Origin: JAJFUG01 sp964473155
GTDB lineage: Bacteria; Gemmatimonadota; Glassbacteria; GWA2-58-10
Assembly (NCBI GenBank): GCA_964473155.1
Contig: CAYYNT010000026.1
Coordinates: 1-51,106, forward strand
Direction: 5' to 3'
Length of the DNA: 51,106 bases
Shown one piece after another: positions 8,386 through 15,914 of this stretch. Positions within the stretch are counted from its first letter, which is position 1, and the number at the start of each line of letters is the position of its first letter. The position numbers and the translations under genes were made by a program. The notes below the pieces were generated by a model. The model saw only the letters and a program-made list of their open reading frames with translations, did not search any database and was not told the DNA's origin.

Positions 8386-8645
8386 CGGAGAGCAAGAAAC
8401 TGAAAATGGTGCTGGCGGGCATAGCGGGCACGTTGCTGGTTTTGCTGATCCGGGGTTTTTTCCCCGACCTTCCGGACGGAGTGATCGAGTGGGCGATAGC
8501 CGTGGTGGGCGGGGCGCCCTCACTGGGAGCGCTGGGCCAGTCGCTGGCGGACGGCATGAGCCGCGGGCTGACCTCGAGCAACGCGCCGCGGATAATCGCC
8601 GCCGAGATGCAAAAAAACCAGTCCGCCCCGGCGGTTCGGGACTGA
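8382..8645 (+). CDS. putative holin-like small membrane protein
   Basis: An 87-residue protein with a lysine-rich N-terminus, a strong hydrophobic segment (about residues 9-27, VLAGIAGTLLVLLIRGFF) and a second weakly hydrophobic stretch (WAIAVVGGAPSLGALG, about 37-52). Size, topology and coupling to the endolysin (4-base overlap) suggest a holin or spanin-type lysis partner. There is no family signature that I recognise, so the call rests on context. Confidence 0.55.
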   Translation: MTESKKLKMVLAGIAGTLLVLLIRGFFPDLPDGVIEWAIAVVGGAPSLGALGQSLADGMSRGLTSSNAPRIIAAEMQKNQSAPAVRD

Positions 8646-8776
8646 GCCTTGAGTACGGCGAGCGCGGGGTCGAGGGGCGGTTCAGCCGGGGGAGCCTGGG
8701 ATTGTACGGCGGGTTCGATCCGCGCGGACAGACCGGTAAACCGCGCTGGAGGGCGGGATTCGAATGGAAATTCTGA
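8489..8776 (+). CDS. overlapping-frame small ORF, possibly real
   Basis: A 95-codon frame starts (GTG) inside the holin-like gene and runs 131 bases past its end. The part after 8645 reads like a genuine beta-rich protein end: aromatic and alternating, with SLGLYGGFDPRG and a terminal WRAGFEWKF. The part inside the holin gene is Arg/Gly-rich and looks like a shadow frame, so the true start is unclear (CTG near 8643 is a non-standard option). An embedded spanin-like gene is one idea; chance is another. Not assigned. Confidence 0.3.
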   Translation: MGDSRGGRGALTGSAGPVAGGRHEPRADLEQRAADNRRRDAKKPVRPGGSGLSLEYGERGVEGRFSRGSLGLYGGFDPRGQTGKPRWRAGFEWKF

Positions 8777-8852
8777 GAGATTGAGGCAAACCGGCCCGGT
8801 TTTCCGCCGGATCAGGGCGGACGGGTGAAGGGGAAATATCTGGAGGCATAAG

Positions 8853-8960
8853 GACCGCCGGGCCGGGGACAGGCAACTCCCGAAACGGCCAGGGGCCGTA
8901 ACTGAAGGGACTCCGGCGAGTGAGTCCCGAGGGGAAGCAACAGCGCCCTGTCCGGCGGTC
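8853..8960 (+). ncRNA. structured RNA motif, copy A
   Basis: A closed multi-branch structure can be read directly. Outer helix 8853-8859 pairs with 8954-8960 (GACCGCC/GGCGGTC) and continues as 8867-8873 with 8947-8953 (GGACAGG/CCTGTCC). Two inner hairpins follow: 8885-8890 with 8894-8899, and 8907-8913 with 8922-8928. Unpaired blocks CAGGCAACTCC (8870-8880, partly in the helix) and GGAAGCAACAGCGCCC (8933-8948) recur in copy B. A small inverted repeat at 8788-8802 lies just upstream. It sits in the 373-base gap between the lysis genes and the XhlA-like gene. I do not recognise it as a known riboswitch or phage RNA; a cis-acting packaging or regulatory element is possible. Confidence 0.6.
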
Positions 8961-9009
8961 TGAAAAAGCGAACGGGGTTGAGGAACAGAAACCGGGACCG
9001 GTGAAAGAC

Positions 9010-9129
9010 CGGCTGGCTGGAGCGGGGTCAGGCTACTCCTCGGACGGCAAGAGGCCGCAGAGAAAAACGCGTGACCGCCGGGAGACACGCGGGCAGCGGA
9101 GGAAGCAACAGCGCCCGCTCCGGCAGCCG
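9010..9129 (+). ncRNA. structured RNA motif, copy B
   Basis: Second copy of the motif, with its GGAAGCAACAGCGCCC block at 9101-9116, 168 bases after that of copy A. The outer helix is CGGCTG (9010-9015) with CAGCCG (9124-9129) and GGAGCGGG (9019-9026) with CCCGCTCC (9114-9121). Inner hairpins are 9045-9048 with 9054-9057 and CGCGTG (9068-9073) with CACGCG (9086-9091). Stem sequences differ from copy A but pairing is kept, which points to selection on RNA structure. CAGGCTACTCC at 9029-9039 matches the copy A block except for one base. It ends 20 bases before the next gene, whose Shine-Dalgarno region directly follows. Confidence 0.62.
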
Positions 9130-9149
9130 TAAACGGAAAGGAGAGAGGG

Positions 9150-9410
9150 ATGGAGATTGCCGAAAAGGGCGCAATCCACCGGAATTGCCCGAAAGAGGCC
9201 GAGGTGGCTCGGCTGACGGCGCGGCAGGAGTCGGCGGAGGAGCGTCTGGACAGGTTGTACGACAGCCAAGCCCGCCTTCTGCGCAAGCTGGATGAGCTTA
9301 TACCGGCGGTGGCCCGGCTGGAGGTGAAGGCCGGTGTCTGGGGTGGTGTGGGCGGGCTGTTAGCCACCCTGGCGACTATCGGGCTGGCGTTCGCCGCCAG
9401 ACTGGGGTGA
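9150..9410 (+). CDS. XhlA-like hemolysin/holin-associated protein
   Basis: An 86-residue protein: a charged N-terminus, a coiled coil of heptads (about residues 18-60; RLTARQESAEERLDRLYDSQ starts it) and one C-terminal membrane segment (GVGGLLATLATIGLAFAARL). That order is typical of XhlA-type phage proteins, which work with holins in lysis, and of many small proteins upstream of phage terminases. GGAGAGAGGG just upstream fixes the start. It overlaps the next gene by 4 bases. Confidence 0.65.
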   Translation: MEIAEKGAIHRNCPKEAEVARLTARQESAEERLDRLYDSQARLLRKLDELIPAVARLEVKAGVWGGVGGLLATLATIGLAFAARLG

Positions 9411-9895
9411 GGATGACGGGACGGGAAGAAAGCTACCGGATAAGGAATAACGGCCCGGCTGGGAAGGCAGTCCCGGATGAGCCGGGCGGCAGGCTGGGAG
9501 TTTCGCCGCTGCGCCGTCTGCTCCGTCACCTGCGGCGCGGAGGCAGCCGAAAGGGCGCCTGCGGCTGGGCCGGTTTGAGCCACGCCGGGCTGATAGAGGC
9601 CCTGGAGAGCAATCCCGGCCTGGCCGCGGCCCTGGAACGGGCCGAGGCGCTGGGCCTGGCGCGGGATGAGCGCCGACTGGACCTGAAAGTGCGGGAAGGC
9701 GACCGAGAGGCCCTGCTGTTCAGGATGAAGAATGTGTATGGCTACGGGAGCGGGACACGGGCGAGGGAGGAGGCGCAGCCGACAGGTGAGACAAGCAGCC
9801 GGGAGTTCACGGAAGTGGCGGCCGGAATCCGCTCGCTCGGAAAGGACGGAAGGCGGGAGTTGGCGGGAGCTTATCGGGAGGCTGCCGGAGCCTGA
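9407..9895 (+). CDS. putative terminase small subunit
   Basis: A 162-residue protein starting with GTG at 9407 (in the stop of the previous gene) or ATG at 9413. The centre resembles a small-terminase DNA-binding region: an HTH-like stretch (WAGLSHAGLIEALESNPGLA, about residues 45-64) is followed by helical REGDREALLFRMKNVYGY, a pattern common in phage TerS proteins. It immediately precedes the large terminase gene. The role, recognising the packaging site and recruiting the motor, is from family knowledge. Identification rests on position as much as sequence. Confidence 0.6.
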   Translation: MRMTGREESYRIRNNGPAGKAVPDEPGGRLGVSPLRRLLRHLRRGGSRKGACGWAGLSHAGLIEALESNPGLAAALERAEALGLARDERRLDLKVREGDREALLFRMKNVYGYGSGTRAREEAQPTGETSSREFTEVAAGIRSLGKDGRRELAGAYREAAGA

Positions 9896-9923
9896 GCGCC
9901 GCCGGGCGCTGGGAGCGCTGGAT

Positions 9924-11429
9924 ATGGGATTGTTCGCCAACCTGTTTTTTCCGCATTACTGCCGGACCCCGGCAAGCGGTTTTCATCGTGAGATGTATGA
10001 ACTGTTAGGCGATGCGGTTGAGAGCGGCGAAAGCCGGCGGATCGCGGTGGCCGCGCCGAGGGAGAGCGCCAAGAGCACTCTGGCGACCCTGTTTCTTCCG
10101 CTGTGGTGCATCTGCTATCCGGAGGAGGCCGGACGGCGGTTCATCCTGATCGCCGGGGATACACAGTCGCAGGCGCAGCAGCATATCGGGGACATCAAGA
10201 TCGAGCTGGAATCGAATCCTCTCCTGGCGGAGAGCTTCCCGGATCTGTGCGGCGCGGGGCCGGTATGGACACGGGAGGAGATCGTCACTCGCAACGGGAT
10301 CAAGGTGACCTCGCGCGGGACGGGCGGCAACATCCGCGGCCTGCGTAACCGTCAGTGGCGTCCCGACCTTCTGATCGGCGACGACCTGGAGAACGACACG
10401 AACAGCCGCACGGCCGAGCAGAGAGACAAGATAACGGAATGGTTCTACAAGGCTTTTTCCAAAAGCGCATCGAAAGACGCGGTGATAGTGGTGATCGGAA
10501 CAATTCTGCACACGGACAGCCTTCTGTCGCGCCTTCTGGTCAACCCGGCGTTCAGGGCGCGCAAATGGCGGGGCGTGATCGCCTGGAGCGCTGAAACCGC
10601 GCTGTGGGAACAGTGGGAGCGCCTTTATACAGACCTTACCGTGGGTCCGCGGGAGCGCCAGGAGCGGGCGGACGGCTTTTTCGAGGCCAACCGCGAAAGA
10701 ATGCTGACCGGCACAGAGGTGATCTGGCCCGCGCACCGCAGCTATCTGGACCTGATGAAACTGCGCGTGGCCGAGGGGCCGGCAAGTTTCGACAGCGAAA
10801 TTCAGAACGAGCCGGTCAACCCGCGTGACTGCCTGTTCCAGCCGGAGTGGCTGAGGTTTTTCGAGGCAGATGAAATCGATCCGGCGGGCCTGACCGTGGC
10901 GGCGGCGGTCGATCCCTCGCTGGGCGGGTCGGGACGGTTCGGCGACCCCTCGGCCATAGTCTGCCTGGGACGGGATGAGCTGGGAGCGCTGTATGTGCTG
11001 GACGCGGACATAGAGAGGAGAACCCCGGACCGGATAATCGAGGACGTGATCGGGCTTTACAGCCGCCGCTGTCCGGTGGTGATAGGGGTGGAAAGCGTGC
11101 AGTTCCAGGAGTTTTTCAAGGATGAGCTTCAGCGCCGGGCCAGGCAGGCGGGGGTCTATCCGCCGGTGCGGGGGATAAAGAGCGTCAAGGACAAGCTCCT
11201 GCGCATTCAGCGCCTTCAGCCCCTGGTGCGCAACGGGACCCTGCGCTTTCAGAAACGTCATCACACCCTGCTCGAACAGCTCCGTCTGTTCCCCAAGGCG
11301 GACCACGATGACGGGCCGGATGCCCTCGAGATGGCGGTGCAGATGCTGGAACAGAGCGCCGGGCTGGATGGATTCCGTTTCGAGGGGTCCAGGACGACCA
11401 CACAACAATTGAAAAAGGTGTTCGGCTGA
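9924..11429 (+). CDS. phage terminase large subunit
   Basis: DNA-packaging motor with ATPase and nuclease halves. With the start at 9924 the product is 501 residues: Walker A APRESAKST (44-52, K50), Walker B LLIGDD (149-154) with catalytic E156, then an RNase-H-like nuclease with AAAVDPS (D330), VIGVES (E390) and the late DHDDGPDALE acid cluster (about 460-469). The same frame is open back to 9732, and the residues before the chosen ATG (RLPEPERRRALGALD) look like a real terminase N-terminus. However, the only upstream ATGs (9732, 9738) would overlap the TerS gene by more than 150 bases. The stop overlaps the portal start by one base. Confidence 0.93.
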   Translation: MGLFANLFFPHYCRTPASGFHREMYELLGDAVESGESRRIAVAAPRESAKSTLATLFLPLWCICYPEEAGRRFILIAGDTQSQAQQHIGDIKIELESNPLLAESFPDLCGAGPVWTREEIVTRNGIKVTSRGTGGNIRGLRNRQWRPDLLIGDDLENDTNSRTAEQRDKITEWFYKAFSKSASKDAVIVVIGTILHTDSLLSRLLVNPAFRARKWRGVIAWSAETALWEQWERLYTDLTVGPRERQERADGFFEANRERMLTGTEVIWPAHRSYLDLMKLRVAEGPASFDSEIQNEPVNPRDCLFQPEWLRFFEADEIDPAGLTVAAAVDPSLGGSGRFGDPSAIVCLGRDELGALYVLDADIERRTPDRIIEDVIGLYSRRCPVVIGVESVQFQEFFKDELQRRARQAGVYPPVRGIKSVKDKLLRIQRLQPLVRNGTLRFQKRHHTLLEQLRLFPKADHDDGPDALEMAVQMLEQSAGLDGFRFEGSRTTTQQLKKVFG

Positions 11430-12742
11430 TGCTGACGAATGAAAAAAAGAAAAGGCCACGCGGACGCCGCGGAGGTAGGTCCAGAGTGTCGATCCACATG
11501 GGCCGGGAGCTTACGGGCTGGCAGAGCGATCCGCTTTCGGCGGTGTTCGGCCGGCTGGCCCCCAACCCGGACCGAACCCTGGAGGAGCATTCCGCCGAGG
11601 GCCTTCAACTGTACAACGAGATGCTGCGAAAGGACAGCCAGCTCGCCCTGTGTTTCCGTCTGCGCGCCCTGAACGTGACCGCCCAGGGCTGGCGGGTGGT
11701 CCCCGCGAACGAGGGCCGGGCCGACATCGAACTATCCGACTGGATCGGCCAGGCGCTGGAGAGCGTGGAGGGCTTCCACCTGAGCCGCGGGCAGTTTTTC
11801 CGGGGGATCTCGCACGGGTTCGCCCCGGCGGAGATCATTTTCGAGCGCCGCGCGGACGGGCTGGTCGGGATATCCGGTTTCCGCAACCGCGACCCGGAGC
11901 GTTTCCGTTTCGACCGCGAAGACAACCTTGTCCTCGTTGGACCGGGCGGCGTGCAGCAGACAAAACTGCCGCGCGACAAGTTCGTGCTCAACACCTGGGG
12001 CTCGGATGAGACGCCCTACGGCCGGGGCCTTCTGGCCCAGCTCTATCCCCTGTGGTATTTCAAGAACAATGCGGTCAAGGAGCTGGTGCGCTTCATCGAG
12101 AAATTCGGCGCGCCTTACCTGTGGGCCAACTATCCGCGCGGGACGAGCGGCGCGGAGCAGGACGCCCTTCTGGACGTGCTGCGGCGGATGCAGGGCAACT
12201 CGGTGGGGATCGGGCCGGAGGGCACGGAGATAAAGATCACCGAGGTGGGCCGTCAGGGTGTGATAGAGGTTTTCCGTTTCATCATCCAGGACTACGTGGA
12301 CCGTCAGTACGCCAAGGCCGTGCTGGGACAGACCCTGAGCACGGAGAGCGAGAGCGGCACGTACGCGCTGGCCCGGTTTCAGGAGAAGAGCCAGCAGCAT
12401 ATCCTGGAAGACGACTCCCTCTGGCAGCAGGAGCAGATGGACCGGGTCATCCGCACCCTGGTGGACATCAATTTCGGGCCGCCTGAGAGCGGACGCTACC
12501 CGCGGTTCCGCATTCCCTGCGAGGAGGAGAAAGACCTTCAGGCCTACCTGGGAGCGGTCTCCACGGCGGTGAACGACCTGGGGCTGCGGGTGCCGGAGGC
12601 CTGGCTGCGCGGCCAGGTCGGAGTGCCGGCTCCGCTTGCGGATGAGGCCTGTCTGGCCGGGCGGGGAAATGGAAGCGGGGCGGAAATACAACAGAATCAT
12701 TTTCAACAGGAGGGAGAAAAGAATGGACAGGCAGCCGCTTGA
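11429..12742 (+). CDS. DUF935 (Mu gp29-like) portal protein
   Basis: A 437-residue portal protein of the Mu-type DUF935 family. Diagnostic stretches include DSQLALCFRLRALNV early, then WYFKNNAVKELVRFIEKFG and the long helix region with DRQYAKAVLGQTLSTE. The portal dodecamer sits at one capsid vertex, acts as the DNA channel and docks the terminase. The ATG overlaps the terminase stop. The basic N-terminus (KKKRPRGRRGGR) is unusually Arg/Lys-rich. Its 3' end overlaps the next gene by 20 bases. Confidence 0.9.
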   Translation: MLTNEKKKRPRGRRGGRSRVSIHMGRELTGWQSDPLSAVFGRLAPNPDRTLEEHSAEGLQLYNEMLRKDSQLALCFRLRALNVTAQGWRVVPANEGRADIELSDWIGQALESVEGFHLSRGQFFRGISHGFAPAEIIFERRADGLVGISGFRNRDPERFRFDREDNLVLVGPGGVQQTKLPRDKFVLNTWGSDETPYGRGLLAQLYPLWYFKNNAVKELVRFIEKFGAPYLWANYPRGTSGAEQDALLDVLRRMQGNSVGIGPEGTEIKITEVGRQGVIEVFRFIIQDYVDRQYAKAVLGQTLSTESESGTYALARFQEKSQQHILEDDSLWQQEQMDRVIRTLVDINFGPPESGRYPRFRIPCEEEKDLQAYLGAVSTAVNDLGLRVPEAWLRGQVGVPAPLADEACLAGRGNGSGAEIQQNHFQQEGEKNGQAAA

Positions 12743-13745
12743 CGACAAAAGGATCGAGGGATGGTGGGACGTGGCGCGGGTGGGCCGCTGGCGCGGCAGC
12801 CAGGGCGGAGCTCCGGCGCAGGTGGAACTTAGCTCTTCCGACCTGGAGCAGATCGCAGCCGATTACGACCCCTCTCTTCAGGAGGCCCCGGTGACAGTGG
12901 AGCACATGCGCAGCGGCCCGGCGCACGGTTGGGTGGAACGCTTGCGGGTGGCTGGAGACAGGCTCCAGGCGAGATTCCGCGACATATCCGCCCAGCTCCG
13001 GCAGTGGCTGACCAGCGGAGCTTACCGCAGCCGGAGCATCGAGCTTTACAAACCCTTTGCCTCCACCGGCCGTCCTTATCTGGGGGCGGTGACATTCTTA
13101 GGCGCGGCCGCGCCCGCAGTCAAAGGACTTTCGCCCGAACCTTCTGCCCTTGCAGAGAAAAGCGCGGAGGGAAAGGAAGTGTCCTGTATCGAGTGCATGG
13201 AGATGGGGCTGGAGGAGAAGCCCGCACCGGTCCAGCCGGGTGAGCCGAAAGCTAACGGCAGCCGGATCGAGTTTCTGGAGGCCGAGACCACCTCTCTGAG
13301 GGCCGCGCTGGAGGAGGAACGCGCCGCCCGACTGCGCGCCGAAAGCGGGATGTCCGATCTGTCCGCCCGTCTTGAGGAAATGGTCCGCCGCTCGGAGCTT
13401 GAAGCTTTCGAGCGGTCGCTGAACGAGGCCACCGAAAGGGGATGTCTGACTCCCGCAGAACGGAAGACATACGCCGCACTGGCGGAACGTCTGGACGGGC
13501 CGGGGCGCTCCGCTCTTCTGGAGGGCATCTCGCGGCGCGGGAAGCTGGCCCTGTTCAGCGAGCTTTCCGCCAGCGGTCCGGCGGACCCGTCGCGCGATGA
13601 GGAATTGCGCCGAAACCGCGCCAGTTTCGAGGGATTCCCGGAGGACCCGGAGCATGACGCCGCCCTGGAACTGATGGCGCGAGAGCAGCACCTGAGTTTC
13701 ACCCAGGCCCTGGCCCGTGTGCGCTCGGAATCTCCATCCGCCTGA
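12723..13745 (+). CDS. phage head maturation protease/scaffold
   Basis: A 340-residue protein matching the Mu gpI-like layout: an N-terminal protease region (GWWDVARVGRW..., VTVEHMRSGPAHGWVERL with a candidate catalytic histidine, and AYRSRSIELYKPF with a candidate serine), a linker, then a coiled-coil scaffold (about residues 180-240; EAETTSLRAALEEERAARLR). Such proteins assemble the procapsid and then cleave themselves and other head proteins. The chosen ATG has AGGAGGGAGAAAAG just before it; an upstream in-frame extension to 12636 lies inside the portal gene and is unlikely. CIECMEMG in the linker contains two cysteines of unknown use. Confidence 0.8.
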   Translation: MDRQPLDDKRIEGWWDVARVGRWRGSQGGAPAQVELSSSDLEQIAADYDPSLQEAPVTVEHMRSGPAHGWVERLRVAGDRLQARFRDISAQLRQWLTSGAYRSRSIELYKPFASTGRPYLGAVTFLGAAAPAVKGLSPEPSALAEKSAEGKEVSCIECMEMGLEEKPAPVQPGEPKANGSRIEFLEAETTSLRAALEEERAARLRAESGMSDLSARLEEMVRRSELEAFERSLNEATERGCLTPAERKTYAALAERLDGPGRSALLEGISRRGKLALFSELSASGPADPSRDEELRRNRASFEGFPEDPEHDAALELMAREQHLSFTQALARVRSESPSA

Positions 13746-13792
13746 TACAGTACCGGCGATTGAACACAAATCACTTTAAAGGAGTGGGGAAG

Positions 13793-14160
13793 ATGACTGT
13801 GAGGCTGAGAGAAAGACTTCTTAACACCGATACTTTCACGGTCGGCGGCGCGGACATCGCACGCGGCAAATGCGTGGTGCTGAACAATGGCGTGCTGGCC
13901 GCGAGCGGGGCCAATTCGGCGAAGTTCACCGGAATCCTAGCCGAGACCGGTTTCGCCGGGCGCGAGGCCCGTGTGGCCCAGGGCGGCAGCACGGTGCTGG
14001 CCCTGGCGGCCAGCAGCGGCATAGCCGAGGGTGACTGGCTTCTGAGCGACAGTGAGGGGCGGGTGACAACCGCGGCGCAAGCCTCCCAGGGAACAGTGCA
14101 GCATTTCGTGGGCTACGCCCTGCGCGCCTCCAGCGCGGCGGACCAGCTTATCCCGGTGGT
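13793..14160 (+). CDS. head decoration/cement protein, cut by gap
   Basis: About 122 residues are visible before the N run. The small beta-rich sequence (DTFTVGGADIARGKCVVLNN, later SKGIA-like turns and GYALRASSAADQLIPV) is typical of DUF2190-like or gpD-like decoration proteins that stabilise the expanded capsid. Position between protease and major capsid gene supports this. GGAGTGGGG precedes the ATG at 13793. The true 3' end lies within the assembly gap; the visible final VV is close to where such proteins usually end. Confidence 0.68.
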
Positions 14161-14260
14161 NNNNNNNNNNNNNNNNNNNNNNNNNNNNNNNNNNNNNNNN
14201 NNNNNNNNNNNNNNNNNNNNNNNNNNNNNNNNNNNNNNNNNNNNNNNNNNNNNNNNNNNN
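14161..14260. other. assembly gap (100 N)
   Basis: Exactly 100 undetermined bases, the conventional filler for a scaffold gap of unknown real length. The end of the decoration gene and possibly other short sequence are hidden here. Confidence 0.98.
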
Positions 14261-14274
14261 AAGGAGAAAGATAA

Positions 14275-15231
14275 ATGTCAGAACGTTATGCCACCCAGAA
14301 CCTGAACCGCACCCTGACCCAGTTCGCGATGGAGAACATGCGAACCGGCGGTGCGTTCGTCGCCGACCGCCTGGCTCCAATCGTGCGTGTTCCGACCACC
14401 AGCGGCAAGTACTACGTGTTCTCGAACGCCTCCGGCCTGCGGGACGACATCGACAGCCTGCGCGCGCCGCTGACCGAGAGCAACGAGGTGCGCCGGAGCT
14501 ACGGCTCGGCCACCTACTCATGCCGTCAGTACGGCCTCAAGGAACTGATCGCGGACGAGGAACTGGACAACGCCGACCGGGCGGTGATAGACCCGGAGCG
14601 CGACGCCATGGCGCTTATCACCCGCAAGCTCCGCCTTGCGATCGAGACCCGTGTCGTAGGCAAGCTCCTGTCGCCCTCCGTGCTGACCAACAACGGCGCA
14701 GCGGCCGAGGCCTGGAACGCCGGGAGCGGCGTGGACATCGAGGGGGACATCGACACGGCTCGCCTTTCTGTGCGCAGGAAAGCCGGGGTGGAGCCGAACA
14801 CGATTGTCATCCCGCCGCACATAGCGGTGGCGGCCAAGAAAGACGGGCAGATACGCGAGCTGGTCAAGTACACCGACTCGACCCTGCTGGTCAACGGCGA
14901 ACTGCCGCCCCGCCTTTTCGGCCTGGATGTGGTTATCCCGCTGGCCCTGTTCGATGAGACCGAGCCTGGAGTGAACATGCAGAGCCTGGATTTCGCCTGG
15001 GACGCCAACAGCGTTCTGGTCTGCTACGTGGAGCGTGAGATACCGAGCAAGCGCTCGCTCTCCCTGGCTTACCAGTTCCGCCGTCCGATAGCCGGGACAC
15101 TGGATGTGGCGGCTTACCGCTACCGCGACGAGGGCCGTCACGCCACGGTGGTCGAGGGCCTGATCGAGCAGACCGAGGAAGTGGTCAGCACTGCCTGCGG
15201 TTACCTGATCACCGGGGCCTGGGAGGCATAA
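14275..15231 (+). CDS. phage major capsid protein (Mu-like)
   Basis: A 318-residue major capsid protein of the HK97-fold type found with DUF935 portals. It reads through an N-terminal arm (TQFAMENMRTGGAFVADRLA), a mid-domain with KLRLAIETRVVGKLLS and a P-domain-like section including VIPPHIAVAAKKDGQIRELV, ending in VACGYL-like strands (STACGYLITGAWEA). It forms the icosahedral head. AAGGAGAAAG lies right after the gap and before the ATG. Downstream is the cloverleaf element at 15249-15339. Confidence 0.83.
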   Translation: MSERYATQNLNRTLTQFAMENMRTGGAFVADRLAPIVRVPTTSGKYYVFSNASGLRDDIDSLRAPLTESNEVRRSYGSATYSCRQYGLKELIADEELDNADRAVIDPERDAMALITRKLRLAIETRVVGKLLSPSVLTNNGAAAEAWNAGSGVDIEGDIDTARLSVRRKAGVEPNTIVIPPHIAVAAKKDGQIRELVKYTDSTLLVNGELPPRLFGLDVVIPLALFDETEPGVNMQSLDFAWDANSVLVCYVEREIPSKRSLSLAYQFRRPIAGTLDVAAYRYRDEGRHATVVEGLIEQTEEVVSTACGYLITGAWEA

Positions 15232-15248
15232 CCGCCCAAAGCCCCGGA

Positions 15249-15339
15249 GCGGGCCTGCCCGGGTCCCACGGGGACCTTCACGGCATGCCTCCGGCATTGC
15301 CGCGACCCGCCGCTTTTGGCGGCGGGCGGGCAGGCCCGC
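15249..15339. repeat. 91-nt four-way cloverleaf element
   Basis: Perfect 13-bp terminal inverted repeat (15249-15261 with 15327-15339; GCGGGCCTGCCCG) encloses three hairpins: 15262-15267/15271-15276 (GGTCCC/GGGACC, loop ACG), 15281-15289/15293-15302 (nine pairs with one bulged T) and 15306-15313/15319-15326 (CCCGCCGC/GCGGCGGG, loop TTTTG). The first and last hairpins abut the terminal stem without spacer bases. There is no T tract, so it is not an ordinary terminator. It fills most of the gap between the capsid and gp36-like genes. It may be an RNA element, or a REP/MITE-type DNA palindrome. Confidence 0.75.
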
Positions 15340-15402
15340 ATCTGACCGATTCCCGGAATTATCAGTATGAGCGGACAAGCACCGGATTTGAATGAGGGAA
15401 AG

Positions 15403-15855
15403 ATGGAATACTGCGGCATCAACGATCTGACACGCTGGATAGACCCCGGCGAACTGATCGCCCTGTGCAGCCGGGAGGCGGGCGCGACGCTGCAAAGCCC
15501 TGAGGTGACGAATGTCGCCAACGAGGTCATAAAGAGCGCCGGATCGGAAATCGACGGGTATCTCCTGGGACGCTACCCCGGATTAAGAGTAATAACGCCG
15601 ATACCAACGGAGATACAGCCGGTTTGCGCGCGAATAGCGATTTATTACCTGTATCTTCGCCGCCGTGCGATGAACGTTTTCTGGCGGCAACAGTATGAGG
15701 ACTGCCGGGAGCGCCTCGAGAAGATGTCCAGAGGAGAGTTGGATATATCAACGGGAGAGCCTCTAAACAAAGCTTTGGCATCCGGGAACGCCTGGCGCAC
15801 CGATGCAGGAGAGGATGACAGCGCCTACAGCCGGGATAAGCTGGACCGGTTCTGA
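15403..15855 (+). CDS. DUF1320 (Mu gp36-like) head-tail connector
   Basis: A 150-residue protein of the Mu gp36/DUF1320 type, beginning YCGINDLTRWIDPGELIALC and continuing with VANEVIKSAGSEIDGYLLGRY and PVCARIAIYYLYLRR, the usual helices of this family. These proteins form the adaptor ring between portal and tail. The frame opens at 15367, but the ATG at 15403 has GAGGGAAAG directly upstream and gives the usual family N-terminus, so it is preferred. It is somewhat more AT-rich at its 3' end than the capsid gene. Confidence 0.8.
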   Translation: MEYCGINDLTRWIDPGELIALCSREAGATLQSPEVTNVANEVIKSAGSEIDGYLLGRYPGLRVITPIPTEIQPVCARIAIYYLYLRRRAMNVFWRQQYEDCRERLEKMSRGELDISTGEPLNKALASGNAWRTDAGEDDSAYSRDKLDRF

Positions 15856-15914
15856 AAGGTCGGCAAGAAGGCCGATCACGTCTGGTGAAATATGAAAGAA
15901 AGGAGAGGAGTTAC

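Noticed and set aside
8920..9132. 70-codon forward ORF over the structured RNA copies
   Set aside because: Translation is only Arg/Gln/Gly/Pro repeats; the compensatory stem changes are explained by RNA pairing, not by protein conservation.
9732..9923. Long N-terminal extension of the large terminase
   Set aside because: Would overlap the small terminase gene by over 150 bases; kept as a note because residues just before 9924 look terminase-like.
8372..9940. 522-codon minus ORF across the lysis-terminase region
   Set aside because: Ser/Arg/Pro-rich translation with no recognisable domain, antisense to several coupled genes and to the structured RNA pair.
10005..11459. 484-codon minus ORF opposite terminase
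   Set aside because: Antisense to clear terminase motifs; composition typical of shadow frames.
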